From Irineochytrium annulatum (Eukaryota > Chytridiomycota > Chytridiomycetes > Chytridiales > Chytridiaceae), in assembly GCA_027600665.1 (NCBI GenBank), contig JADGJL010000022.1:1-64000 (forward strand): DNA of 64,000 bases, given 5' to 3'. The notes below the pieces were generated by a model, which was given only the letters and a program-made list of their open reading frames with translations, made no database searches and had not been told where the DNA came from. Positions 54,300 through 64,000 of this stretch are shown in pieces; the stretch's first letter is position 1, and each line of letters begins with the position of its first letter. Made by a program: the position numbers and the translations under genes.

Positions 54300-55010
54300 T
54301 CAATCGCGCTATGTCAGAACCTATCAAAGAGCCGTGCTCGCACTGTGGCATGGCATGCCTACCTTGGACAACCACCAATGCCCTGACTGCGGCGCTTACA
54401 GTCACAGAATCGTGGACAAAGGACGTTGTGATTTCGACGATTGAGATCATTGAAACATCTCTGAAAGATTACAAGATTGTCATTGATGACTTGATCAGAC
54501 TCGCGGAGGAAAAGATGTCTCTTCAATTCTGTTTTTACACAATGCTATGTCGAAATACAAAAAACTTAAAGAGGGAAACATCAAGAAAATCTCCGAAGGA
54601 TATAACTCATTCTCTTTCTATCCAGAGGTATTCAAAGTGTTTACAATCGAAGCACCGAGAGGCCACGCGCATGAGGACCGATGGAACGGAATTCTCGTCG
54701 GCAATGACGGGTTCCGGCAATCAGTATTGTGAAAGCTTGTTGGCTGCAAAAGGTATTGGCCGTATCCTTATTCACAACGTCATCCAATTTGTGATCTCAT
54801 CGTTTTTAGAAAGCGCGGCAGAGCCGAGGTCGACCGCCGCTGGCCGGTCAGGAGGACGCAAAGGAAATTATTGGAATATGCAAAAGGAGGGGCGACAAGA
54901 TCGCGGAGGACGCCAATCAGAAGAAGTCGGAAAGGGGCAGAAGGTGGAGAGAGAGCACAAGAAGGAGGATGTATGCCAGTTGCACATTTTTTACTCGTAA
55001 CGTCCAACGT
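54300..55010 (+). pseudogene. Decayed coding-like sequence, unrecognised
   Basis: Three plus-strand frames carry protein-like pieces in tandem. One is MSEPIKEPCSHCGMACLPW with HQCPDCGAYSH in the overlapping frame. Then come IEIIETSLKDYKIVIDDLIRLAEEK and MSKYKKLKEGNIKKISEGYNSF, FYPEVFKVFTIEAPRGHAHEDRWNG, LVGNDGFRQSVL. Near 54870-55000 there is a Glu/Arg-rich basic stretch. Frame changes every 100-200 bp suggest a dead gene. CxxC pairs near the start could have bound zinc. I cannot name the family. Confidence 0.4.
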
Positions 55011-55083
55011 CCATATAGTGGCCTCAATCGAAGGTATTCATTTTACTCACGATAAGATTTAATCCCCACTTCATTTTCATTAG

Positions 55084-56755
55084 TTAACTTTCCGAGAGGT
55101 TGTGCTTCATTCCGACGCCGATATGGTAACAGAGTGTTTCTTTACATGCGTATTAATCTCCTCTGTTCAGGCTCTCGATGACAATTTACCGCTAAAAGAG
55201 TGGGCGGCTCGACGGGCTGTTCCTAGCAGCGACATGTTCAATTATTTTGGCAGGACGCCAAATAGTAAGATTATGTGCCCACTGCTTTGGTTCGTCGTGT
55301 ACTTCACTGAGTGCCTATATTTAATGTGCGGCAAGAACAAACACTCGGAATTGCGGTTTTGAACTGTGTGGACAACGCCATGGGGGCATCTCGAGAGGAC
55401 GAGGCCGGCGGCTCGAACAATGGGTGTATTGTCGGTACCCAACAGGACCTGTTTGGTGAGCCGCAGCACGGAGAGTACGATCCGCCACCTAAAAGGGATG
55501 AGGTATCCAATAAAGAATCAGACGGTGAACAGGCTTGTGTCATGACACTTGCATCTGCATCATCCCTTCAGCCTCAGCGTCGTTTTACTGGCATGAATAG
55601 CCGTCGCATCAAGGATTCTGATGAGGACACTTCGGAAAAAAATAACGCTTGGCCAAAAATAATCGAGAAGGTGCGTCGAGAATCTCATCCAAATACTCAA
55701 ATACTCATGGCGACAGGGAGCAGACGTCAACTCACCACTAATAGGCAACATTGTCCCTTGTCTCAATGGCGGAGCAACGACAAGCGGCGCCTGAAGACGT
55801 GGCCTCCCGGTGCGGCAGAAAGACTTTGGTGGGGCTGAATTCCAAAAATGGTCTCACTTGTACTGATGTTAAAAAAAAAAGTACGACATTCCTTCGACAG
55901 CAAAGGTCCGAATAAGCTGGAGTCTGACTCGGTCTGACTTGCCTTCACAGAAAGGGAAATGGAAACGTCAAACGGAGTACGATGAGGCAACAAAGGACTT
56001 GGACGAAGTTGCCTGCCCGTCGAAATCATTGAAGATGGTATTAAGCTTTCCGGTTCGTGGCTTAATCTTCACTTTCGGAGACGGCGCCGTGCTGACGACA
56101 CGGAAAATGAGAGCTGCTTCATCTACTCTGAGAACGGTGAGAGCGAGCTCATTTTCTACATAGTTAATATCAAAAAGGGGAACACATAGCGTGCTTCCGG
56201 ACGGCGAATGACGGAAAAAGTGTTCATTCATAAATCGGGCATTCAAGTCCCGCATCATTTTGAAACCAAGATAAGTAAATGGTCAGGATATCATCGGTTC
56301 TTGGCCGATGAAGGAGCCGAGCGCAAAGTATGTTGTACATCAATGAGATGATGCTGATCACTACTTTAGCGAAAAAGGAGGCCGGCGAGTTACAACCAGA
56401 TGAAGAGAAAGGAGAATACGGCAAGTTCGTTTTACAGGGCAAATGGATGGCCCTTTCGGAAAAGGAGCAAGATGACTGGAAAAAGCTGGCGGAACAGTTA
56501 AATGAAGACGCCGAGAATGTGCGCCCTGTGGATCGACAGCACAGTGCTGAAAGGTTGAAGAACAACTTCAATAATTTGCAACGTATTGGTAATATACTTT
56601 CATGGTTCGACCAAATTTTGAACATAGAGATCGGCAATGTTGATTTCCTTGGTGCAATGTACTACGCAAAGCCGTTGGAGAAAGGCAAACCGCAATTTCA
56701 AACAATTGCGCAGGGTTTGATTGAACGGTCGCATAAACACCGCTCATATGTGTAG
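55084..56755 (+). pseudogene. Decayed transposon-like gene(s) with an HMG-like segment
   Basis: Coding-like fragments continue on the plus strand: ALDDNLPLKEWAARRAVPSSDMFNYFG (55170-55260), LGIAVLNCVDNAMGASREDEAGG (55340-55410), NNAWPKIIEKVRRE (55640-55680), and the best-preserved frame 56330-56755. That last one reads AKKEAGELQPDEEKGEYGKFVLQGKWMALSEKEQDDWKKLAEQLNEDAENVRP, then DRQHSAERLKNNFNNLQRIGN. The GKW.ALSE.E.D.WK.LAEQLN part resembles an HMG-box helix pair of the sort found in some fungal element-encoded proteins, though the match is weak. With the preceding 54.3-55.0 kb fragments it may form one dead element of about 2.5 kb. Confidence 0.4.
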
Positions 56756-57240
56756 GTCCGAGCTGAAGAAGTTGTTCGCCATGCTTTTTGCATGTGTAAC
56801 AGGAGTGCACATAGTTGGAACAAAGGTATAACATACGGGTGTGAATGCTGGAGAGGGCGCCTTGCAGATGTGCGCTGGTGACGGCGAAGGTAATCTTGCA
56901 TTTGTATACAATTGAAAGTTGCATTAAATGTCTACATGTTTTTGTACATTCATGGAATATAACGCGGTAAGTGGTTGCAATGCAACAAAAATATATAAAT
57001 ATATATATTATATTCTGAAGTCAACTTCAAAGGCAAGGAAAGGAGTACAAGCCTTCCAAGCCGTAACGATTTGCTCCAACCCAAGTGCCGCTGAGGACTT
57101 AGTGTGAAAATCTCACATAGCACATAGCATGCCATAGCAGGACTCACACCATGATCGATTCATGGCCTATGGGATATGTTTTTCATGTTGGTTTCCATGA
57201 AGTTGAGGAGCACAAGGTGTACCTTATCGTTCCATTACTG
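56755..57240. other. Gap without genes
   Basis: No coding frame or repeat of note except an AT dinucleotide tract at 56985-57012. A short minus-strand open frame here has no family resemblance. Confidence 0.45.
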
Positions 57241-57890
57241 GATCCACCATGTACACGAAAAATATATTAAGACCAGATATTCCCTATGCAGCCAGAAGGT
57301 ACTGCAAATTACGCAGTAGTTGTTGGTGAAAACGCAGATTTTAGTGCTTACCGGATATTGTGTCGCAGACTGGGGAATTGTGATTCATGACAGAAAATCT
57401 ATTACCGGATTCGTTATCTATCTCCGGCATCCACCAGTATCGCGGAGATCCCGAAGACAGAAAACAATGACGATGTCCACTACGAGGCCGAAAACGTTGC
57501 AGTTTTTGAAACCACAATCCAGAATGCACGGTTATGAAATATGTTAGCAGAAATCGGAATATCATCAGACTGACCTACGACAATCTACTGCGACAATTAA
57601 GGCCGTGTATCACTAGCTAAGAGAACAACTCATTACCGACCTCAAACACGTCGACATCAAATATCATTACACCTGTGAGAAGGTGCAATCTACGGAACTA
57701 CACTGTCTGTGAGAAGGTGCACTCTACGGAAATTGACTTACACGGGATCCGCATGACCGATCAGATCGCTGACTGACATTACAAAAGCTTGCCGTCTGAA
57801 AGCTTCAGCAAATTCAGAAAGGCACTGATGCACTTCGTCGAAATTCAAAGCACAATTGAAAGTTTGACGAACGGTTTCACCCGGAGTTTG
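57241..57890 (+). mobile_element. Second Ty1/copia remnant (RT tail and RNase H)
   Basis: 57268-57300 reads LRPDIPYAA, the copia motif just after reverse transcriptase. 57350-57540 reads GYCVADWGIVIHDRKSITGFVIYL, PPVSRRSRRQKTMTMSTTRPK, the RNase H core (usual AD(A)DWAGD..DRRSTSGY...SWRSRKQ). Then 57610-57690 reads REQLITDLKHVDIKYHYTCEKVQ and 57740-57840 reads MTDQIAD and KSLPSESFSKFRKALMHF, the conserved C-terminus. Several stops and shifts interrupt it. Because it has its own RPDIPYA block, it looks like an independent copy with an internal deletion rather than the missing end of the relic that stops near 45830. Confidence 0.8.
57673..57732 (+). repeat. Tandem duplication, 34-bp period
   Basis: CTGTGAGAAGGTGCA(A/-)TCTACGGAA begins at 57673 and recurs at 57707 with one change (A to C after GTGC). 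The unit lies in the RNase H tail of the second copia remnant and adds an extra copy of YTCEKVQSTE-coding sequence. Confidence 0.8.
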
Positions 57891-58058
57891 AAATCGTCAA
57901 GTATATATTCGGCATACTTGGAACGATCCAAGAACTTGCGACGTATTATTTCTGCATACACTATCGCTCCGCCGAGGGGGGGGTAGGAATCACCGTAGTA
58001 TGTATGTCATCTATGGGATTTGACACGGAGGTGATCACGTGTTGAACGTCGTTACAAG

Positions 58059-58537
58059 CAGTGTTCGCACAGACCGAATCGGATCAGACTCGGACTAAAG
58101 TCCAACGGACTCTGACTGGATTTTTGATGATCCGAATCTGAACCAATTTTGTTGGACTGCAAAAGCCCTCCGATCCGTCGGATTTCGGACAGGAAATAGA
58201 AGGGATCCAGTCCGATTCGAGTCGATGAATCGGACCAGATTCGAATCGGACTTGGACCAGATTCAGGTCTTGAAAATGGATGATTTTCCTGAATATTGAC
58301 GAAGAAATGGAATTTTCAAGCCTTTCAGCAATCCGACGGACTTCCCAGGCTTCCAGTCCAAGTCCGACGGACTGGAAACCTGCGCCACCCACCGATCCGA
58401 CAGACTCGGACTCGGATTATCTTATCCGTCAGATAATGCCAGTGAGTTGGGACTCGGACTTGGAATATTGGCGATTCGAGTTTGGATTTTTGATCCGGGC
58501 CGGATTTCGGACTTGGTCTGATCCGCTGCGAACACTG
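58059..58537. mobile_element. hAT-type MITE (479 bp) with 8-bp target-site duplication
   Basis: The element starts CAGTGTTCGCA (58059-58069) and ends with its inverse TGCGAACACTG (58527-58537). It is flanked by GTTACAAG (58051-58058) and GTTACGAG (58538-58545), an 8-bp direct repeat with one mismatch. CAGTGTTCG-type ends and 8-bp duplications are the hallmarks of hAT transposons. The inside is packed with short inverted and direct motifs built on TCCGA, CGGACT and GGACTTGG, probably subterminal transposase-binding repeats, and large parts can fold back on themselves. There is no transposase gene, so it depends on an autonomous hAT elsewhere. The good ends suggest a fairly recent insertion. 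Confidence 0.88.
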
Positions 58538-58735
58538 GTTACGAGCGGTGATGCCTTTCAAATTTCCGGCAGATCAGGGCATGATAAACATAAGCGTCCA
58601 AAGCGGCGTCGCAGAGGCGGCTTTGGGCGTCAGGAGAGAACATTACAGAATTGGCGTTGCAGCTCAGAAGGATATCGCTCTCCAAACCGCCTGTATTAGT
58701 TTCGGAAGTTTATTAAGCAATCAGTTCAATACCCT

Positions 58736-58792
58736 TGAAAAAAGAAAGAAAAAAGAAAAAAGGAAAAAAAAGAATAAAAAGCCTCTGGGAAT
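58736..58792 (+). repeat. A-rich low-complexity tract
   Basis: A run of AAAG/AAAAG units lies between the hAT MITE and the following gene. It could be an old retroposed poly-A tail or simple low-complexity sequence. It separates the transposon island from the right arm. Confidence 0.8.
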
Positions 58793-58935
58793 GGTAGGGC
58801 TACGCGCGTTTTTCGTGTGGGTTGGCAAGGCAGAAGATGGCTGTGCGGGCGGTTAATTAGGGCGGCGTTCCAGGCTGTCCGCAACTTTTCGTTCCCCGCC
58901 ATTTCGAACCTGACACTACTATCAACAACGCCCTC

Positions 58936-60784
58936 ATGCTCGTCCCCAAGGTGAGGACGCCATCTTCCCCGCGACCTTCGGCTGACCTGATCAAGGTGCT
59001 AACGCTTACCACAATCAGCTTTTGTTCTCAAACTCCGCGAAAGAGGGTTACTTCCGGAGCCGATTTCGAACTCTCGTTATCATCATCTCCTCATCGGTCC
59101 TTGTTCTCAGTGAGTGTTTGCCTGTTGCGGGAAGACTCATTGAACCTCCTTTTTAGCCTTCTTCTCCTTCGTCACCGTTTTTACATTCGAAAGCAACCGG
59201 CACCCACGCGTACCAGCTGCAACATCCAAGTCGCTTTTCTCCCTCGATCGCTTTAGCTCTCGGAAGCCGCTGTGCAACTCGTACGATCTACCCGGCCGCC
59301 TGGTCCTCCCAAACTTTGTCTGGACACCCACCGTGTCTAAGTCCGCGGATTGTGAGGTCGACATTGGCAACACGGGGGATCATTTGAACATACTGCGCAT
59401 AATTTCGCGGGACGCTACGATCCCCATTCCAGAGGCGTACAGAAACAAAATGCTTCTGATGGTCGGGGATAGTAATGACCGGAACGTAGTCGAGACGAAC
59501 TGCGACTTTATCGAGGGCGCCATTCACAACGTTGATGTCGAAGGGGAGGAGATACCGGACTGGGACGTAAAGAAGGGGGACATCAGGCTGTGCGTGTTTA
59601 GGCCCGGTGCGAGCCCGAAGTGGGTGAAGGAGAAGGAGGAGGCCGTCGCGAAAAAGAAGGAGACTGTGGCGAAGGAGGTGGATGAGGAGACAAAGGTGTC
59701 GGCGGCGGGGGGTTTGTTTGAGCTGATGAAGCAGCTCAGAGCTCAGAAGAAGGCATCAAAGGCGAAGGATGTGGTGAAAGTGGGGTTGCCAGCAAAGGAG
59801 CCTCCGAGTTTGGACTTCCTGCCGAAGGATCCAACCGTGGATGCGGATGCGAACGCCCCGACGACAGCATCGACCTCGACCGTGTCATCCTTATCACCCG
59901 AGTTCTCATCCAGCTCGACCATAGCCTTACCCACTCTATCCTCATTGCACTCAACCTTCTTAACCGCGGCCTCCTTCTCCGCGGAACCCGTGTCCACCCC
60001 CGCTCTCATACACCCGCGCTCCTCCGCCTCAACCTCCGACCAAGTTTTTGTCATACTGTTCGTTTTTAACTACGGCATCTCCCTCGAGGATGGCGACACT
60101 CGCGACCACATCCGTCCCGGGCTGGACCCGGCATTCCCGGCAATCGTCGCCACTATCCCGCGCCTAATCAACCTTCTTGCCGCCAAGCACTTCCCGTCCT
60201 TGATTGACCGCGACTTAGAGCGCCGGAACGCCCACCTACGCATCGACGGAGAGCAGGAGATCCCAACCGTGACACCTTCGCTTATCGTTTCCCAGAGCAG
60301 CCTCTGGGAAGTCATCGCGTGGCAGAACGGCATCACGAAGAACGTGATCTTCAAAGGCGGGGAGGACGCCATCGTGGAGGCCGGGATGGCTGTTGGATTC
60401 AAGAGGCTCGAGCGGGACATCTCGCGGACGTGGCTTGGCGCGTTCGAGCGGCACTTCACGGGGGTGCCGCTGGCTTGGCGGAACTGCCCGCCCGCGAGGA
60501 TGACGTACAAATTCCCGCACGTGATCGTGGCTTACAATAGCTTCGTGCGGGAGGTCATCAGGGGGTTAGAGGGGAGGGTCAGGTGGTTAGACTGGAACAG
60601 GCTGGTAGATGGGAGGGATTGGCTCTGGGACCATATCCATCAAAACGATTTTGGTGAGCATTTGTATTTCAACACACCGTACCTTGGCAGTTTTAACCTC
60701 CCTGCAACAGGCCAGCTAGCGTTCGGGCAAATGCTATTGACGGAGATGGAGTACCAGCTCTATCTTTCGTCTCGCAAGCGATAA
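58936..60784 (+). CDS. Membrane-anchored protein with SGNH/PC-esterase-like signature
   Basis: Three exons (58936-58950, 59019-59109, 59157-60784) join in phase to 577 aa. The first exon is 15 nt (MLVPK). A signal-anchor helix follows (RTLVIISSSVLVLTFFSFVTVFTF), giving type II topology in the secretory pathway. From about residue 130 MLLMVGDSNDRNVVETNCDF carries a G-D-S-x-x-R motif. A C-terminal WLWDHIHQNDFGEHLYFN could supply the Asp-x-x-His-like pair, as in PC-esterase/trichome-birefringence-like glycan O-acyltransferases. The middle holds a charged coiled-coil insertion and a Ser/Thr-rich linker (residues about 230-320). The C-terminal domain (TPSLIVSQSSLWEVIAWQNG, RTWLGAFERHF, FPHVIVAYNSFVREVIRG) resembles the rest of such a fold. 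The activity is inferred and the acceptor is unknown. Confidence 0.7.
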
Positions 60785-61497
60785 AGATTACTACCTTCGT
60801 TTCTGCCGACTCGCTGTTGCTGATTTCAGGAATCGCGACACTCGCTCGTCGACCTCTTATTCTGAATTGCTACGGTTATATGGTGACGCGAAAGGTTCGT
60901 TGGACCGTTCTTGTCTCAGAACTACCATAGAGGTTGTTGATGGTCATGATAAGATTTCGATAGTGGGGGGTAGTCATCTTCAGACGCCAGCGTAGCACAA
61001 TCACGGGACTTTTTATTTATAATAAGATACTGACGAACATCTTACTCTCTTTCTCGTTCTTGCTGTCTCGTTAAATTTTTGAGTGTATGCATTTTCCTCT
61101 CTTCTTCTTTTGACAATATATAGAGTCGCGATGGCGCTGACACATGTCTGAGTGCATTTATTCTCAAGCTTTAAGTTGACTTATCAGCAAAACAAAAGGC
61201 AACCAGAAATTGATTATCTGATTATGTAACTTCCTCCATTTCAGCAGCGTTGTAAAGCGGCCAATAAGCGCACGGGCGGCAATGATCAGCACTGTTCCTT
61301 TACGATCCAAGCTATATTTAACTTGCTCAAAGCGAAATATATAGATAGGGCAAAGAGAAAAAGAAGAAAGGGGGAGAACAGGAAACTTGCAGCTGCTGTG
61401 CTTCATAGAAATAGAAAAATAAAAAAAAACTAAAAATGTATATCCAGTGAAACGACGTTACGTTACATATTCGACGTTTAAGTGAAACGAAGTTGCG
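60785..61497. other. 713-bp convergent intergenic region
   Basis: Lies between the 3' ends of the SGNH-like gene and the glycosyltransferase. AT-rich, with A-rich tract at 61405-61436. A short minus-strand open frame at 61164-61406 has no motif. I see no RNA gene. Around 61450 and 61490 there are two near-identical short blocks (GAAACGA(C/A)GTT(A/G)CG followed by ATA(T/C)(A/G)TTCGAC), a weak tandem duplication overlapping the glycosyltransferase 3' end. Confidence 0.5.
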
Positions 61498-63977
61498 CTA
61501 TACGTTCGACCTGTAGTTGGCCGCCCAAAGGATTTGCTCGTGCTCTCTAAGATATCTTGCAATCGAGAATACAGCAACAGTCCTCTCTTTTAACTTAAGC
61601 CCTAGCTTCCTCCGCAGATCATTCACTTGCGGATCCTTGATGCGCGCCTCCAAAGCCACGGGGCCTTTCGCAATCAGCTCCTCAAGATTTACGTCCGGGA
61701 CGTCCGACGTCGGCTCGGCTACGCGAATGAGTCCGTCCGCCATCGCTAGGACCTTGAGCTGCGCCAAAGCAAGCTGCCTTGGCTTCGATGGAGGAACGAT
61801 TGCTCCGTAGACCTCTCCCTTCGCTAAGTCCGAGACGACTTCCCTGGACCCGCCGACGTCGGTGCAAGCGACGGGAAGGCCACAGAGGCCTGCCTCGCCC
61901 AAGGCAAGCGGTAGGCCCTCAGTAATTGAGGAATTGACGAATATCCACCCCGTTGGTAACACGTTGGATGGGCTCCCGAGGCCCATCAAGGTGACGTTGC
62001 TGGCCACGCCGAGGTTCGCGATGGCCGCCTGGCACTCGGTCGTGTAGGGCGGCTCCTTCTCCGGAGATCCGTAGATGTTCAGCTTGTAGGATGTCAACTT
62101 GAATTCGTTTACGATATGGGAAGCGGCCATGATGGCATTCATGATGTCCTTCACCGGGGATATGTGCGAAAGCATCACAGCGGTCGGGCCCGGTGCCTCC
62201 AAGTTCCTTTTAACGGAGAACTTGGACAGGTCCATTCCATTCAAAACTGGATTAACCTTAAGGTGCATTTCTGCGTTATCCTTCGCACTTCCATGTTTGC
62301 CTTTGACGTCGTCAGTCAATAACATTGCAGCGGTTATGAACAGCGAACTCACCACCACCAATCCACGCCTCCCAGTCCACATTTTGGATACTCGTGCAAG
62401 GTGTTACAAACGTCGCTCTGTTTATATTTTAGTTGATCACTCAGCGAAACAGGGGCGCAGCGTCCTTACCTAGCATAAACGACGCGAGCAACAAGTCGAG
62501 AGATGCCAATAAAGCCTATCTGAGTGAAGCGAGGCATACCGTCACCGCACAAGCCGAAGAGCCTCTCGCGCCACAAAATTCCATGGTCCCAAATGACGAA
62601 GCTGCTCCCGTGCACCTTCTGGGCAATGACACCGAGGATTGCCTGAATACCGTGATGGGATGCGTGGACGACCGGAATTTTTGCCAGTTTGACCGTTAGC
62701 GGTAGCAACAGCCTAGTGATTAGACCGTAGAGGATGTCAACCTGCTGAAGAGTCGGCGTCTCGAAGTTGTGCAGCTTTCCAGCTTTCCATAGTTCAGACG
62801 CCCCCTTGAGCCAGCCCTGGATCCACGCCTCCTGGGCGAGTACGTGGTTCCACGACGAAGTCCAGTCGTAACTCTGGAAGTACTGGTACAACCCGACAAA
62901 AACGTTTTCGTACTCCGCAATAAGACTGTCAGAAATCTCCTCACAGAAGCACCCCTCGATGAGCTTCTCAATAAGCGGCACGAAGAACGTGGAAACAACC
63001 TTGTCGGTTGTCGCCCTTTGCTTTCGTCTGAGCTGCAGCTGATTTTCCGTTCTGTACACGTTCTCGTTCGGTGTGCCGAAGTCGACATCCCAGAGGACTA
63101 CGTACGTGATTGAGTCGATATTCTTCTCAATCTGATAGTCCTTCTGTACGGCCTCCGCGGATCCGATTTCTGCGATTGCATTCCACCGGACGCGTGATAG
63201 CCCGTCAATCAGATCTCTGCGGCACGATCCGACACCTCCTCCACCCGTCGGCCATGTTCCACTGTCGACGTTCATCACGTTTAGTCTCTTCCCGTCCGAG
63301 ACTTTCCCCTGAGCGACGGCGGGTTGAGGTTTCCTCAGCGTGAAAAAGCTTCCCAAGGTTTTGTTGTCGACCACCTCTTCATCGAAGGAGAAGATTTGGT
63401 GAGCGTCACCACCGACACCGAGCATGTAAAGGTCAGAGTATCGTATCTTCAGATGCGTCCTCGTTGCCGGCCGGTCGGGAACTTTTAGGCACACGTCGAG
63501 AGCCTGCTTTTGTTCGGCGAGAACCGCTCTCGCACCCAGCGTATCGCCACGGTCGCGGTACCTCCAGTAGTTTTTAAGAACAGGCTCGTCCCTTAAGAAC
63601 CGCTCATCAATCTCTCTCGCGAAGACGCCGGCAACCTTTCCTGCCCGCCAAGATGCCCACAGGTCCTCCCGCTTACGAAGGGTCGAGCACGCTCCTGACC
63701 GGTACTCAACTTCGACAGACCGGACGAACGGCGGTACGATGGACCATTTAGTGCGTCTCTTCATCTTAAAGCCGGCGTCCGCGAGTTCCGCGCTGAGCTG
63801 AAAGTCGGGCGGCGGGTTCAGGGCGAGGAGGCCGAAGTGGTCGTCGCGGATCTCAATCGGCGTCGCGACGGGCTCCCCAGGATCGCTCATCATGGCCGTC
63901 CCTAGGTCCATCTCGTTGTGGGAGGCCAGGTCCATTCGCTTCTCGGATGATTTCCTTCGGATAAACACAGATGTCAT
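61498..63977 (-). CDS. PelF-like family GT4 glycosyltransferase (DUF3492-type N-terminus)
   Basis: Three exons (63977-62470, 62417-62353, 62300-61498) join in phase to 791 aa. The middle exon is only 65 nt and is required to join the two large frames (YARATFVTPCTSIQNVDWEAWIGGG). The N-terminal half includes NVMNVDSGTWPTGGGGVGSCRRDLIDGL, the donor-binding glycine loop of DUF3492/PelF-type enzymes. It also has PVVHASHHGIQAILGVIAQKVHG, FVIWDHGILWRERL and FIGISRLVARVVY. The C-terminal GT4 domain has NPVLNGMDLSKFSV, KLNIYGSPEKEP, VTLMGLG, and FVNSSITEGLPLALGEAGLCGLPVACTDVGGSREVV, containing the E-x7-E nucleotide-sugar motif. Bacterial PelF uses UDP-glucose in exopolysaccharide synthesis. The fungal homologues are tied to surface polysaccharide by inference only. 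The start is MTSVFIRRKSS, 23 bp from the window end. Confidence 0.9.
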
Positions 63978-64000
63978 GGTGGGGTGCTGGGGGTGCGAGT

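Noticed and set aside
1..64000. CRISPR array, prophage, bacterial operon or biosynthetic cluster
   Set aside because: The window is eukaryotic with spliceosomal introns; no regularly spaced repeats and no grouped biosynthetic core enzyme. The single P450 has no cluster partners.

Overview
The window is eukaryotic nuclear DNA, most likely from an early-diverging, chytrid-like fungus. The genes have many short GT-AG introns (about 40-110 nt), tight intergenic spaces and GC-rich third positions. The set includes fungal-type members (a Gvp36-like BAR protein, a BUR1/CDK9 kinase, a PelF-like fused glycosyltransferase, an MCH-like carrier). It also includes genes usual in animals or flagellates but missing from yeasts as far as I recall (a TMEM209-like nuclear envelope protein, an MFI/C11orf65-like IQ protein, aminoacylase-1). 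The assignment is inference from gene content; no rRNA or marker gene is present.

Left arm, 1-39.7 kb, is gene-dense. In order it holds a partial cyclin-like gene, APN2 (AP endonuclease 2), ARPC2 (Arp2/3), a tandem pair of FR47/GLYAT-like acetyltransferases with a third degraded fragment, a DUF4097-like membrane protein, a mitochondrial carrier, alanine aminotransferase, and a coiled-coil protein I do not recognise. These are followed by an MFI-like protein, a cytochrome P450, a Gvp36-like BAR protein, a large Msp1/spastin-class AAA ATPase, a TMEM209-like protein, aminoacylase-1, a FEX-type fluoride exporter, an ENT nucleoside transporter, a CDK9/BUR1 kinase, an F-box/Cys-rich protein and an MCT-like transporter. 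Exon structures were worked out by hand. Nearly all join in phase into full-length proteins, and this is the main support for the models.

Middle, 39.7-58.9 kb, is an AT-richer transposon island with no intact host gene. It carries a badly decayed Ty1/copia element, a second copia remnant, a 2.9-kb PIF/Harbinger element with long perfect terminal inverted repeats, a transposase and a Myb/SANT-AT-hook partner, a 366-bp MITE-like element with long inverted repeats, and a 479-bp hAT-type MITE with an 8-bp target duplication. Two stretches of coding-like but broken sequence (46.8-49.4 and 54.2-56.8 kb) fit no family I know.

Right arm, 58.9-64 kb, returns to host genes: a membrane protein with an SGNH/PC-esterase-like signature and a PelF-like glycosyltransferase, convergent on each other. 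Both may act on surface or secretory glycans.

I see no operon-like system. The host genes are mostly unrelated housekeeping functions in divergent or convergent pairs. The most unusual items are a probable GA-AG intron in aminoacylase, 14-nt microexons, the inverted acetyltransferase fragment, the structured MITEs, and the unassigned decayed elements.
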